NCBI RefSeq assembly: GCF_032854445.1
Contig: NC_088299.1
Span: 11,279,608 to 11,343,607, forward strand
Origin: Liolophura sinensis
Lineage: Eukaryota; Mollusca; Polyplacophora; Chitonida; Chitonidae
Length of the DNA: 64,000 bases
Direction of reading: 5' to 3'
Shown: positions 33,804 to 44,089 of the stretch, one piece after another
Layout: every line of letters starts with the position of its first letter
Position numbering within the stretch: position 1 is the stretch's first letter
Translations under genes and position numbers: made by a program
The notes under the pieces: model-generated
What the model was told of the DNA's origin: nothing
The model's database searches: none
What the model saw: only the letters and a program-made list of their open reading frames with translations

Positions 33804-33957
33804 ATGACACCGCCCACCAGGGTAATACCAGGACAGCTGCTTATCGCCAATCTAGCCGAGGACACTGAAACTGAAAAGAAAGCAAAGGAAACACACAAGT
33901 TAATTAAAACTAGAAGACAGTGGGAGTCCACAAATAGCACGTCCATACCATATGAGG
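33804..33957 (+). CDS. Exon X1, open copy with splice donor (family unknown)
   Basis: An open frame of about 51 codons: PPTRVIPGQLLIANLAEDTE, a charged middle with EKKAKETHKLIKTRRQ, and WESTNSTS. It ends at GAG followed by GTAACTCG, a good donor site that is kept in the P1 copy. The middle is rich in Lys, Glu and Thr and has no membrane segment. The P1 copy has two stops. Family unknown; a single exon is too short for a confident call. Confidence 0.35.
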
Positions 33958-34035
33958 TAACTCGTTATATTTCCCAAACTCACTTTATGCAAATAATACT
34001 TACTGCTGCTGTTTTCTGTTGCCTCAGGTGAACTT

Positions 34036-34098
34036 AACTTTATTAAATCAATAAATAAAGCAGATGAAAACTTTATTAAATCAATAAATAAAGCAGAT
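34036..34098 (+). repeat. 30-bp tandem duplication
   Basis: AACTTTATTAAATCAATAAA followed by TAAAGCAGAT occurs at 34036-34065 and again at 34069-34098, identical, with a 3-base spacer. Confidence 0.95.
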
Positions 34099-34439
34099 TA
34101 TGGGTTTTGATGTCCTCGTCTTTTCCCGTACGCTTCACAGGCAAGGGCACGTCATTTAACGATTATAAGAGGTATTTTGCTCAAGCAGAAACAGAAACGC
34201 CGTCTTCCCAAAATTCAGTCTTTTTAAATAATTATTTTGGCCAAAGCAATTTAGCGATTTGCGGTCGACATTGATATATTCGTCTTGATAGAATTTGTAA
34301 ATGTGATTCAGGCTTATTACTTTCAATTCAGTTACACAGCTGTAACTTGAAGTCTTAGCTTTGGGGTGTTTGATTAATTCTCTGGTTACAAGGCACTATA
34401 ATCACCAAGGATACAAAATATAACCTTGGCCTCAGTTCA

Positions 34440-35270
34440 CTACGCGAAGAATACGACATGACATTAAATCTTATGTTCATTAAGCCTCTGAGGACGTTTC
34501 ACGGCCTCCCTCAATGTCATGGCTTGTTGAGTGGTTTCATAATATGTACCCACGCCTTAACCTATCAGGTAGCGTGTTCGCTCTGAGCCTCCCACTGAGT
34601 ACTTAGTGTTTTTCTTTCTAGCTGATATATAAATGAAATACTCCACAGTTGGAGGTAAAACATCATTCCAAGCTGAAAACAAGGCTTCGTTCAATATGGG
34701 GCTGTTTTCCATTTCTAGGCAATGTAGAGACTAATAACATTTCTCATCAAGATCTAGAATTGTACACGCACAAGTATGTAAGACAAAGTTCCCATATTGA
34801 AGTCCACATATTAAGGGAATCTACTGTAGCCTTTTTATAAATCTAACAGATGCTGAGTTTTGGTGCTTTACTCTTGACAATAAGCGATCTTTTTTAGTGT
34901 GTCGAAATGTTCGATTAAAAGTTGAAGCTAACCCTGGAAACTCTTAACACTCTTTTCTGAAAGAAACGAAATGTCTTCAACAAATAACAGACAGCATGGG
35001 ACTTTACAGAGTCATTCGGAAAAGCACCTTTTAATTTTCCTCACACTTCTTTTTGTCATTACATCTAATGCGAGTAATTCTAACATAAAAAAAAATTATG
35101 TTACATAAAAAAATCTGCAATCCGATGATGTGTAGGACACTTTTCTTTATATCCTTTCTTGGTTGTCCAGCAAAGCACCATTGATCACTTTTACTGATAA
35201 CATCCCCGAATAGAGAGTGTCATTTACACTACCGTTATCCGCGTGCTTTTAGCGTTAAGATCCAAGATAA
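34440..35270 (+). repeat. Paralogous block R, unit C
   Basis: CTCCCTCAATGTCATGGCTTGTTGAGTGGTTT, TAGAGACTAATAACATTTCTCATCAAGATCTA, GTGTGTCGAAATGTTCGATTAAAAGTTGAAGC, GACTTTACAGAGTCATTCGG, TACATCTAATGCGAGTAATTC and CATTTACACTACCGTTATCCGCGTGCTTTTAGCGTTA. The last landmark also matches unit A (GGTTGTCCGCGTGCTCTTACCGTTA). Confidence 0.8.
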
Positions 35271-35492
35271 GGTTAAAATTTCAAAAGCGATCTACTATAT
35301 TTTTTCTTGTCAGAAACAAGCTCACTACGGAATTCTGCTCGACATGAGTAGCATTTTCTTCCTCAAATATATGGTTATACTGGCACAACCCATCTTGTGC
35401 TGGTTACCACGAATCTGGTCAGGAGATGCAGTTCAAAATGTTGCATTAAACTTGTCAGATGGTTTCTACACAGTTGAATGGGTAAATCACGA
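35271..35492. other. Presumed 3' UTR of the LINE
   Basis: Between block R of unit C and the ORF2 stop codon. No A-tail or direct repeat was seen, so the LINE 3' boundary is not fixed. Confidence 0.4.
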
Positions 35493-36495
35493 CTACAACT
35501 TGGACGTATATCGTTTTAACTGAAACTGGTTCCTTTTTTTCCAACGCTTTAGAAAATCGTCGCCTTTCCCGGATATATCAGCTGTATTTTTTTCGATTTT
35601 ATAATGGTCAGTTACCGTTTTCTGTAGGTTAATTATGTTTAATTTGGCATCATTTCGTCTCATGTCAAAGATGTACCTTTTTGCTAAAATTGTCAGTAAA
35701 TTTAAAGGTGAAGAATTGTGTTTCTCGCTCCATCCCATAATAATGACTTTGGGAGTAATTTTAATATCAGTTTTCCACCTTTGTGATGGCCACTTTTCGT
35801 ATTCTGTCCACAATTTACGTGTTTCCGGACATTCAATGAAAGAGTGTTCTAGAGTGTCCTTACCGAGTCTGCAGTAATTACAAATATCGTCGTGTCTCTG
35901 TCCTATTTTAAACAGATAAGATTTTGTTGGCGTTATCCTATGTAAGGTTTTGTATTGAAAATCTCGTAGCTTGGTGTATTGAGTGCATTTATAAACAGAT
36001 TCGAATACCTTTTCCCAATCCGTTTCTTTATCTAACCTTACAGTATCCTTCCATTTTTCGTGGATTTTGATATTTTGCTGCAACTCATTATTTAATAAAT
36101 CGTAAAAGCGTTTTGTTCCCCGTTTTTGTTTAGTCAGTAACCGTATGTTCGATGGAAAGGAGGGGCAATATACATCATGCTTCTCATTTATCGTGAGCCA
36201 CTCGGATGGAACATTTCGAATTAACTTATTATATTCTAAGAAAGTACCTTTCACTTTAAATTTTTGTTTGAAATCTTTAAATGTCAACAAATTTCCTTCT
36301 GAATTTTTTAAATCCCTTATAAACCTTACATTATTTTGATACCAGTGGCTAATAAAAAAATATGGTTCTTTAAACCTTGGGTTATACCATAAATGTTCAT
36401 CAAGAATATACTCAATATTTGTCTGATATTTTTTGTGTGTTATTTCCTGCCATGCCCTTATAGTATCTACCCAGAAAGGGTTGTTTACTCTTTTT
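35493..36495 (-). pseudogene. LINE ORF2, C-terminal domain with Cys-His motif
   Basis: An open frame: WVDTIRAWQEITHKKY, HLWYNPRF, LTFKDFKQKF, DFQYKTLHRITPTKSYLF and CNYCRLGKDTLEHSFIECPE, where Cys-X2-Cys, His and Cys form the C-terminal zinc-knuckle-like motif of Tx1/L1 ORF2. It ends in TAG at 35493-35495. It is separated from the RT core by a frame change near 36500-36520. Confidence 0.9.
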
Positions 36496-36520
36496 AGTAT
36501 TAGCCGTATATACTTACCCC

Positions 36521-37930
36521 CTAGTGTGCATAAACTTTTGCATCATTTTGACATATACTTACATTTTGCCATTTATATTTCGCTAATAACAATTTTCTCA
36601 TCCAAGATATTTTTAAGGATTGCACAAATGGTATTAAGTTTACCATCCGTAATCCACCTTTTGAGTAGTCCTTTATGATAATGGATCTTTGTGTCCTATC
36701 TGGACCATAATTCCATATGAATTTATAAAATAATACATTTATTTCTTTCATAGTACTATCTGATGGGTTTGGGAGGGAAAGGGACAAATGAATTAGTTTT
36801 GATAGAGCTAGAGATTGTATAACTGTTATTTTTCCTAACAATGATAAGTTCCTAATTTTCCATCTTTGAAGATCAGTTTTCAATTCCTCTATTCTAGCCA
36901 AATAATTTATTTTCCATATGTTATTAAATTCCACCGTTGAGAAATTTATGCCCAATATGTTAAGTTTTTCCACCCAATCTAATTTCACTTGCTGACATAG
37001 TTTTACATTGGATCCGTACAGAGAACCTATCCATGCTGCCTTTGTTTTTTCTATATTGATTTTTAATCCTGAATATTTGTAAAATATATCTAAACACGAT
37101 AGTGCCTCTGAGAGAGACTTTCCGGACCCATCTAAGATTAACTGTGTATCATCAGCATATTGGCTTATTTTATGTTCTGTTTCGTTTATATTTATTCCCT
37201 TTATAACTGGGTTATTTCGTATCATTGAACCTAAAATTTCAGCACATAACAGAAAAATATACGGAGAAATTGGATCTCCTTGTCTACATCCTCTACTAAT
37301 ATTAAACAGAGGGGATATAATGCCGTTTTGGAGGATACACGTAGAAATATCAGTTTGAAACAATTTTATCCAGGATCTTATATCTTGTCCAAAATTAAAG
37401 GTCTCCAGTATTTCTTCTATCAATTCGCAAGAGATAGAGTCGAATGTCTTTTCAAAATCTATTGACAGCAGTAACCCGGGTATTTGTCTCTCCTTTGTTT
37501 CAAACATTATGTCGTAAATTAGATGTACATTCTCTGCAATGCATCTTCCGGAAATAAAAACCTCCTGATCTTCATTTATAATGTCATTAAGAACTGTTTT
37601 TAGCCGATTTGCAGTGCAAGCACTGTAGGGTTTGTAATTTACATTTAATAAGGTAATGAGTCTCCAGTTTTTTTTAAATATTTCTAGGTTTATTTGGTTT
37701 TGGTAAACATGTTGTAATCCCTTGCTTTTGAGATCGTGACAATTCGCCTTTTAAAAAACTATCATTTCCTGCCCTTAAAACAAAATATCCTACATCTTTC
37801 CAGAACATCTTATAGAATTCTACAGGGAAACCGTCTATTCCTGGAGTTTTATCATTTTTCATATTTCTCAGTTTGTTAACTGAGTTAACTGTTTCCAAAG
37901 TCAATAACCCCTCTAATTTAACTGCATCAC
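36521..37930 (-). pseudogene. LINE ORF2, reverse transcriptase core
   Basis: RT signature blocks are in order: NDKTPGIDGFPVEFYKMFW, CLPKPNKPRN, then after a frame change at an A run (37672-37678) WRLITLLNVNYK, LSIDFEKTFDS (first catalytic Asp), SRGCRQGDPISPYIFLL, and QYADDTQLILDGS (the YADD pair). GLKINIEKTKAAW and GLRMVNLIPF follow. The frame from about 37660 to 36521 is open, so the polymerase core itself is still readable. It ends at a stop near 36521 with the next part in another frame. Confidence 0.9.
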
Positions 37931-37941
37931 CATCTAAGAGT

Positions 37942-38197
37942 CTATCTAATTTTATGTCCTGAAGACGTCCCCTTAGGTTTTTTTCCTCTCACCGTTTTTG
38001 TATACAGATTGGAATAATAATTTATCTGTGCCTCCAGAATATCTGCCGTTTGGTATATTTCTTTCCCATCGTCAAGTGTTAGTTTTAAGATAAGTTTGTT
38101 TGTGTAATTCCTTTTTTCCATAGCTAAAAAATATTTTGTCGGTTTTTCTCCTTGTTCGATCTTTCTTGCTTTCGACCTAATAAGCAATCCATCTAAA
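37942..38197 (-). pseudogene. LINE ORF2, segment before the RT core
   Basis: DGLLIRSKARKIEQGEKPTKYF and LAMEKRNYTNK are typical of L1/Tx1 ORF2 just before the RT domain; YYSNLYTKT follows. A 1-base frame change near 37950 breaks the join to the next part (DIKLDRLLDGDAV..). The right end abuts the Tc1 element. Confidence 0.85.
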
Positions 38198-39746
38198 CTA
38201 CCAGGCAAAAGAAAGGTTTCACCGTATTTTTTGTCATAAAAAAAGTAAAAGCGCGGTTCCGGGTTTGATTCTAAGTAGGACTTAGTGTATGACTGCATCG
38301 TTTCCTCTACCAGAACGCATCGTCACGAACGCAGCAATTGGAATTGTGAAATTGCCACCACATGCAAAACGTCCTTTTGAGGCATGGCTCGTGATGCACG
38401 TCCGGTAATGTTGCATAAATACTCTTGCTCGAAAGAGCAGACATTCAGTGACCGAAAAAACACCAACAGTATGCCAAGACTTACGCAAACGCAACGAGAC
38501 CAGGCCATCGGTATGTCCACCATGGGAGTCTCGCAACGTCACATTGCAAGAACGTTCAACTGCAGCCAAATCACCATCAGGAGGTTGTTGATACGCTATC
38601 AGCAGACAGGCCAGACCCAAGACAGACCAAGATCGGGAAGACCGAGGGTAACAACTGCGGCTGATGATCGCTACATCAGGCAGATCCACCTCCGAAACCG
38701 ATTCGTCACGGCGACGTCAACAGCGTCGACGGCACTAGGCCATGTCATCAGCCCCAGAACAACACTGCGTCGTCTTCGTTCAGCTGGTTTACGACCTTAC
38801 CGCCCCTTCCGTGGGATGGCCTTGACCCTTTTACACCGTCAACGCAGATTGCGATGGGCACGTATTGTACGTCGGTGGCAGCGACGTGACTGGGCAAGAG
38901 TGCTGTTTACAGACGAGAGCAGGTTCTGTCTATTCAGGAACGATGGCAGAGTTCGAGTTTTCCGACGAAGAGGCGAGCGTCTCGAGCCAAACTGCGTAAG
39001 AGAGGTTTATCCGTTTGGTGGCGGAGGCGTCATGGTTTGGGGAGGGATTTATGACCAAATGAAGACGCAGCTGGTTATTGTGTGAGGTAATCTGACTGGC
39101 CAGCGATACGTTGATGAGGTACTGAGACCTGTCGTCGTTCCATTCCTCCAACGACAGCCAAGAGGATCGATCTTGCAACACGACAACGCAAGACCTCACA
39201 CTGCCCGCATTGTTACAGACTACCTCGAGACCGCAAACGTCATCGTGTTGCCCTGGCCAGCCAACTCACCAGACATGAACCCCATTGAGCATCTCTGGGA
39301 TCACCTTGACCGCCGTTTGAGACAGCTGGTGCCTCCTCCAACTAACCAACAGGAACTTGAGCAAGCTCTGTTAAACCTATGGAGCCTTATCCCTGTTGAC
39401 GTCATCCGGCGACTGACGACGTCAATGCTGAGGCGTGTGCTTGCTTGCATTGATGCCCAGGGTGGCCACACTCGCTACTGATGACTGTAGTCCTTCATTT
39501 CTGTGGATACTGTGACTTTACATGCACTTGCCAGTTAACTTTTACATTTGTGTAATTTTTTCTTCTTACCCCTTGTCTCTTTCATTGTGTTTTGTGGCCA
39601 ATTGAATGCCAATATTTTAAAGCATTTTTCAGAGAATATTTCACAATGATTCCTGTTTATAAACCAATCCTCTTAATTCTTATATCTGCCTTTGTTTTTC
39701 TTTTATGGGCTCAAGAAGTGGGTGAAAGCTTTCTTTTGCCTGGTAG
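38198..39746 (+). mobile_element. Tc1/mariner (DD34E) transposon inserted in the LINE
   Basis: Inverted ends begin CTACCAGGCAAAAGAAAG (38198-38215, and its reverse complement ending at 39746) and stay similar for about 28 bp. The right flank is TA; the left flank is AA, one base off. LINE ORF2 resumes on each side, which proves insertion. The internal transposase gene is nearly whole. It is the least decayed element in the window. Confidence 0.95.
38471..39481 (+). pseudogene. Tc1-family transposase, one in-frame stop
   Basis: Cut-and-paste transposase acting at TA sites. The start MPRLTQTQRDQAIGM gives 336 codons, the usual length. The N-terminal helix-turn-helix region (residues 1-50) is followed by the GRPR linker (56-59). 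The catalytic triad is D148 (LFTDES), D238 (LQHDNARPH) and E273 (NPIEHLWD), with 34 residues between the last two: DD34E. MVWGGI lies at 188-193. One TGA at 39083-39085 (codon 205, after LVIV and before GNLTGQRY) breaks the gene. A CGA-to-TGA change at a CpG is the simplest cause. No other lesion was seen. Confidence 0.95.
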
Positions 39747-40190
39747 TATATTTCTTTTTCTCTCAGCTTTTGATATTCTATTTTAAAGTTATTGAGTTCA
39801 TCTAGCTTCGAATCTGTTACATTGATAAAATTTGTTTGAATTTCCCAATCTATTTCTTCAATTTGCTTTTCCAGTTGTGTTTCTCTTATCCTTTCTTCTT
39901 TCCGTTTTCTTGACGAATATTTAATTGTTTCTCCTCTAATTTTCATTAGCAATACTTCTAAAAATAATTGATCACTGATGCAAAGCTGTATTCGAACTTT
40001 AGGCATATTTTTTAAATTGTCTCTGCTGTATATTATAGGACTGTATTCATCTAATGTTTCATCAATAATATTTTTGACTAAATCGATATATGCTGAGTCC
40101 TTTAACAGTGAACAGTTTAATTTCCAGTATCCATTGCCACATTCACAATTTATGAACTTACATTTCAATGTTATTGCGGGAGTGATCGCT
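39680..40190 (-). pseudogene. LINE ORF2, linker between endonuclease and RT
   Basis: A continuous frame: GYWKLNCSLLKDSAYIDLV, then a Lys/Glu-rich segment with KYSSRKRKEERIRETQLEKQIEEIDWE and KLREKEIYYQ. This is the usual linker of Tx1/L1 elements. It is cut at 39747 by the Tc1 element; the last residues of the frame (AKESFHPLLEP) are Tc1 end sequence. Confidence 0.85.
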
Positions 40191-40862
40191 CCTGTATCCT
40201 GGAATAATTTCTGCTTCTGTAGATATATTAAAAGTGTCATCAGATACTAAGAAAAAATCTAGTCTAGCTTGTTTCTTGAGGGGGGGGGGGGCGGGGAGGG
40301 TTCTTGCGTCTCCATGTATATCGTCTGTCATTTTCATGCATTGTCCTCCAAACATCTATATACTTATTCTCATTTATCAAATTCAAGACTTAAGCTCTTG
40401 CCGTAGGGTTATTTAGATGCTGGTAATTGTATGTGTCTTTTTGAGGGTCGATAACTAAATTCCAGTCGCCACAGATTATAACAGACGGGTTTCCAACTTG
40501 CTTTATTTTATTATTAATATGATTATAGAAAGAAGGTTTGTCAGTATTTGGTCCGTACAAACTGCAGAGAGTTACAGGTATGTCATGTATATCTAGGTTC
40601 ATTAGAATATAGTTACCATTTGGGTCAATATCTACGTCTTTGATCTTGTAGTCAAAATTTCGATTGAACAATATAATTACACCTCTTGATTGAGAGCTGT
40701 GAGGGCTTACCCAGGCATCGTATTCCCATTCCCTTTTTAAAATGTCGCCATAATTTGAGTCGCTATGGGTGTCCTGTAAACATATAATTGAAAAATTCTT
40801 TTTTTTTTGACGTCTGCTAATCCTCGACAGTTCATCGAGGCTATATTCACTGTATCAGTCAT
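40190..40862 (-). pseudogene. LINE ORF2, APE-like endonuclease part, broken
   Basis: The endonuclease nicks target DNA. The start is ATG at 40860-40862 (MTDTVNIASMNCRGLADV, with the metal-binding Asn). After a deletion and frame change at a 10-A run (40799-40808) come CLQDTHSD, SQSRGVIILFNRNFD, YGPNTDKPSFYNH and CGDWNLVIDPQKDTYN. TAA at 40390-40392 stops the frame; VWRTMHENDRRYTWRRKN follows. A run of 12 G on the plus strand (40280-40291) shifts the frame again before ARLDFFLVSDD and GYRSDHS, where another shift follows. The catalytic landmarks (N, QDTH, GDWN, SDHS) are therefore present but spread over several frames. Confidence 0.85.
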
Positions 40863-41514
40863 AGATTGGTTTGTAATCTGTTAAAGTCGGGAAAAGGGCG
40901 AAAAAACTTAGCTTCTGTGTATTACTCAATTTGGCTTTTTTAGTTTTAACAGTATCTCGGCCAATATGGAAAAACTCATAGCCTTTGGTAATTAACATTA
41001 CCTTTCTTATCAAAACAGACACACGTACACATCTGCTCAACCTCTCTTTCAGAAGGATACACATGCCATTCCAACAACAGTGGAATAAGGCATGTTTAAG
41101 TATAGTCTCATCATTTTGGTGGATCTTGTATATGTATATACATTGCTTTAATTGTGTTACATATTGTGGCTGACATGGAATAATTCCTAAATATAGTGTT
41201 CTGTTGTGATTTGGGTATAACTTATGAGTATAGAAGATCATACACAAGAATGGAATATAAAGGCAAGGTGGATTCTGGAGAATAAAATACATATTAGGAA
41301 AGCTGATAGGTTTTGACAGATCCTATTGTCGATCGCACCCATCATATTTATCACTGATATTATTGTGCAGAATAGTATACTATTTCTTTTTTCGACACAT
41401 TAAAGTTGTGTATTTCGTTAACTTAAAATGTCCTATTAATTCTAAGAGTTTTTTTACGAGAACAAACTGAGTTATCAGATAAAAAAATATCCTTCACATT
41501 GCAGTCATCGTTAT
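40863..41514 (-). other. LINE inter-ORF region
   Basis: Non-coding spacer between ORF1 and ORF2 of the LINE. A 145-residue minus frame here (40855-41292) lacks any recognised motif and overlaps the start of ORF2 in another frame. Confidence 0.5.
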
Positions 41515-42556
41515 CTAGCTGGTAGGGGCTGGTGAGTTGGTTATTGGCCTCCCACTTCTTTGGTCACGTGGTCTTTGAACTCTCGGTGTATGGAATGATA
41601 GACTGATGAGAGTGTCTATGCAGTCAGTAGATTTCACTTGTCTTACGTCCTCGTTGAAGTTCTTGGCGAAGATTTTGCCATCTCTTGACCAGACGGATTG
41701 TATCATGGGGTGTACAGAAGCTGCTTTTAAAATTGCCTGTTTTTTTTTTTTGCGTTAGGTCTTCCTTAATCACAATGTTTGTTCCTTTCAAGGCTCTTCT
41801 GTTTTTTATCACTTTAAGTCGTCGTGATATGAACTTTACTATTACACCCCTTGGTTTTGTGTTTAAGTCAGATCTTTTCGGTCCCAATCTGTGCGCTATA
41901 CTTATGTCACTGACATAAGTCAGTGACAGCTTTAGTTTAGATGTTAAGATGTCAACGACTTTCTCGGAACATTCGTCAGTTGTTTCTGTGACAGTATCCT
42001 CATCTACGCCATAAATCCGTATACTTTGTTTACAAGAGTCTTGTTCCAAATCGTTCTGCCTGTCTTCTAAGTTTCGCATATCTCTGTTTACCCTGGCCAG
42101 TTCTTCTTGATCTTGTTCGTGTTGTAAGCTTAATTCATGCATGTCTGCTCGAAGGGCATCATTTTCTTTTTCTAAAGTAAAGATTCTGGCTTCCTGCTGC
42201 TCAATTAGGTTTGTCAACTTTGTAACTATTTTTGCTTCAGTATTTTGTAGTTTTTCTTCCAGTGTTTCACTTGTCACCATAGAATCTAGGTTACCAAGCC
42301 TGTCCATGATAATCTGTAGCTGATCCATTATTTCAGGATGACGAGTTACCACTTCATTGGTCGGCCGGGGTGTAGGAGAGGACTCATCCATGCTGCTTTG
42401 AGAAGACATCGCACGTCTCTTTTTTGACGATTTCCACAGGATGGCATTTGATGTAATAAATCCACTCACTCGGATATTAAAGTACAGACACAACGTTGTG
42501 TTCAGTAAGGATCTGACCAAGGAGTGATAGACGTGTTGTTTAGAGACACCTGGCAC
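41515..42556 (-). pseudogene. LINE ORF1 (coiled coil plus RRM), frameshifted
   Basis: L1-type ORF1 proteins bind the element RNA as trimers. The likely start is ATG at 42407-42409 (MSSQSSMDESS), 49 codons inside the longest frame. A long heptad-like, Glu/Leu-rich coiled coil (about residues 99-172 of the long frame) is followed by an RRM-like region with SIRIYGVDED, ISIAHRLGPKR and GVIVKF, and IKEDLT. At a run of 12 A (41740-41751 on the plus strand as T) the frame shifts: the true C-terminal part, IQSVWSRDGKIFAKNFN, continues in another frame to 41515. A 12-base homopolymer is a typical slippage site, so mutation is more likely than programmed frameshifting. Confidence 0.85.
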
Positions 42557-42560
42557 AGTG

Positions 42561-43772
42561 GTTGAACACTAAAAAGCCGTGCGCATGCAGGCGGACTTGC
42601 CGCTGAGAAACTGGTTTGACCGGGTTATACTGACCCCCGAACTCACGCTTCAGTGTTCATCTACTGGCTATTGCTCGGGCTCTATATGCTATATACTGTA
42701 GCTGTTACCATAGTGTAAACATGCCTAGTCCCATAGCTTCACAATACGGATAATAAAGAATCTTCACATCGACCATTTACATTTGCAAAAGGAGATTACT
42801 AAATGATCAGGAGACCTAAGTAATAACTTATCTATATGCCCAGTTTGCCATGTCAGATCATATGTAACGTTAAATCATCACAAACCCGGGGTTAATCGGA
42901 GCCAAATTTCCCTGTCAACTCCTTGTCGCCATCTTGAAAAACAAATCCAAAAACTGGTTCCTTATGTGGGGTCTGTCACGTTAAGAACGTTTACGCGCCA
43001 GTGGCATATTGGGGTATGCCACAATACTTTTGTGTAACGTAGGTTACAAGTCTCACAATTAGTGGTTAACGCAGATTCTAGGCACATTGCCATGAGATTC
43101 AGGTCGACCAAAGGCGACAACTGTCCGACTTTTTTCAAAAATAATCAGTCTTCATATAAATACTATATTAAAAATCTGCTGTTTTTAAGGATGCGTCATA
43201 TCATACCTCATTGTTCATGTCCAAATTCTTGTCACCTTACGTTGGGCAGATGTAAGAGGCCCACCTCACGGAGCGTTCGTAGCGTTATGTGCATGTAACT
43301 ACGTCCATGGCGACCAGTACTGTAGGTATTATGTCACAATGGTAGCCACATGGACGTAGCACTACGTGAGCTTTGTGAAACGGGGCACAGGATCCTGGTA
43401 AATTATCTTCTTATCCTGAGACAAACCGACTTATGGTCAATACAGAATGTTAACTACACACATAATGATTCGTAGCTGTTCACAAATCGACGCAGCACCT
43501 CGGAATGGAAGTATACCCAATCTGTTAATTGGCACAAGGCTTCCCTGACTGACGGTTTCTTCCGCCATCCTTGGACGGCTAAAAACTAACGAAGGAAACA
43601 CTTACGATACTTAAAAAATAATAAATGTTGTCTATCGATCCTGTAGAATCTAATTGGCCGATGGCTTAAAGGTCATGTATTAGTAAATCAACGGTCTATA
43701 CTTTATATGGTCTTTGCTCAACAATACAACTGAACACCCTTGTTGACAAAACCATTAATACTGTTCTATAGG
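42561..43772. other. Unassigned, with a palindromic MITE-like stretch
   Basis: 43277-43385 carries partly inverted segments (TTCGTAGCGTTATGTGCATG and ACTACGTCCATGG facing CACATGGACGTAGCACTACG and AGCTTTGTGAAACGGG), a style typical of small DNA-transposon derivatives. Ends were not fixed. No gene was found. Confidence 0.4.
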
Positions 43773-44055
43773 ACCGGCCCGGATAGCACAGTTGGTAGAG
43801 CGTCCGCTTCGGGACTGGTAGGTCCAGGATCAATCCTTGATCGAGTCACACCTAAGACTTTAAAAGAGGAAGTTGTAACTTCCTCGCTTGGCGTTCAGCA
43901 TGAAGGGGATAGTGCAACGACTGGTTGACCCGCATCAGTATAATGGCTCGGGCGGGGAGGCACATTACACGTACATGCACCCTAGTGATTCCTTCGTCGT
44001 CATATGACTGAAAAATTGTTGAGTACGACGTTAAACCCCAAGCACTCACTCACTC
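43773..44055 (+). mobile_element. SINE family 2, full length, with target duplication
   Basis: tRNA-like head (CCCGGATAGCACAGTTGGTAG A box; GGATCAATCC), TTTAAAAGAGGAAGTTGTAACTTCC, GTGCAACGACTGGTTGACCC, TTCGTCGTCATATGACTGAAAAATTGTTGAGTACGACGTTAAACCCC and a CACT tail. Flanked by the 12-bp direct repeat ACTGTTCTATAG at 43761-43772 and 44056-44067. The best copy of the family here. Confidence 0.95.
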
Positions 44056-44089
44056 ACTGTTCTATAGAAGGTAGCTCATTGCCAAAATA

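Larger units (their letters stand above)
33690..34430 (+). repeat. Paralogous block P, copy P3 (start of unit C)
   Basis: Follows P1 through exon X1, GCTGCTGTTTTCTGTTGCCTCAGG, TTAGCGATTTGCGG, TTACACAGCTGTAACTTGAAGTCTTAGCTTTGGGG and AAGGCACTATAATCACC. A 30-bp tandem duplication (34036-34065 and 34069-34098) is private to this copy. It leads straight into block R. Confidence 0.75.
35400..42560 (-). mobile_element. L1/Tx1-type non-LTR retrotransposon, decayed, split by a Tc1 element
   Basis: On the minus strand the order is ORF1 (42556-41515), endonuclease (40862-40190), reverse transcriptase (about 37960-36521) and a C-terminal Cys-rich part (to 35493), which is the layout of L1-superfamily LINEs that move by target-primed reverse transcription. 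The Tc1 element at 38198-39746 interrupts ORF2. The outer ends were not fixed: the 5' end lies near 42560-42620 and the 3' end left of 35493, with no clear A-tail or target duplication. It lies between blocks R and Q of unit C only. Confidence 0.9.

Noticed and set aside
38282-38689. 135-residue minus frame
   Set aside because: Antisense shadow of the Tc1 transposase N-terminus.
40280-40300. G-quadruplex motif on the plus strand
   Set aside because: The G run is inside the decayed LINE and most likely arose by slippage; no regulatory context is visible.
41740-41751. Programmed ribosomal frameshifting in LINE ORF1
   Set aside because: The A12 run lies late in ORF1 and the element has many other lesions at similar runs, so slippage mutation or sequencing error is simpler.
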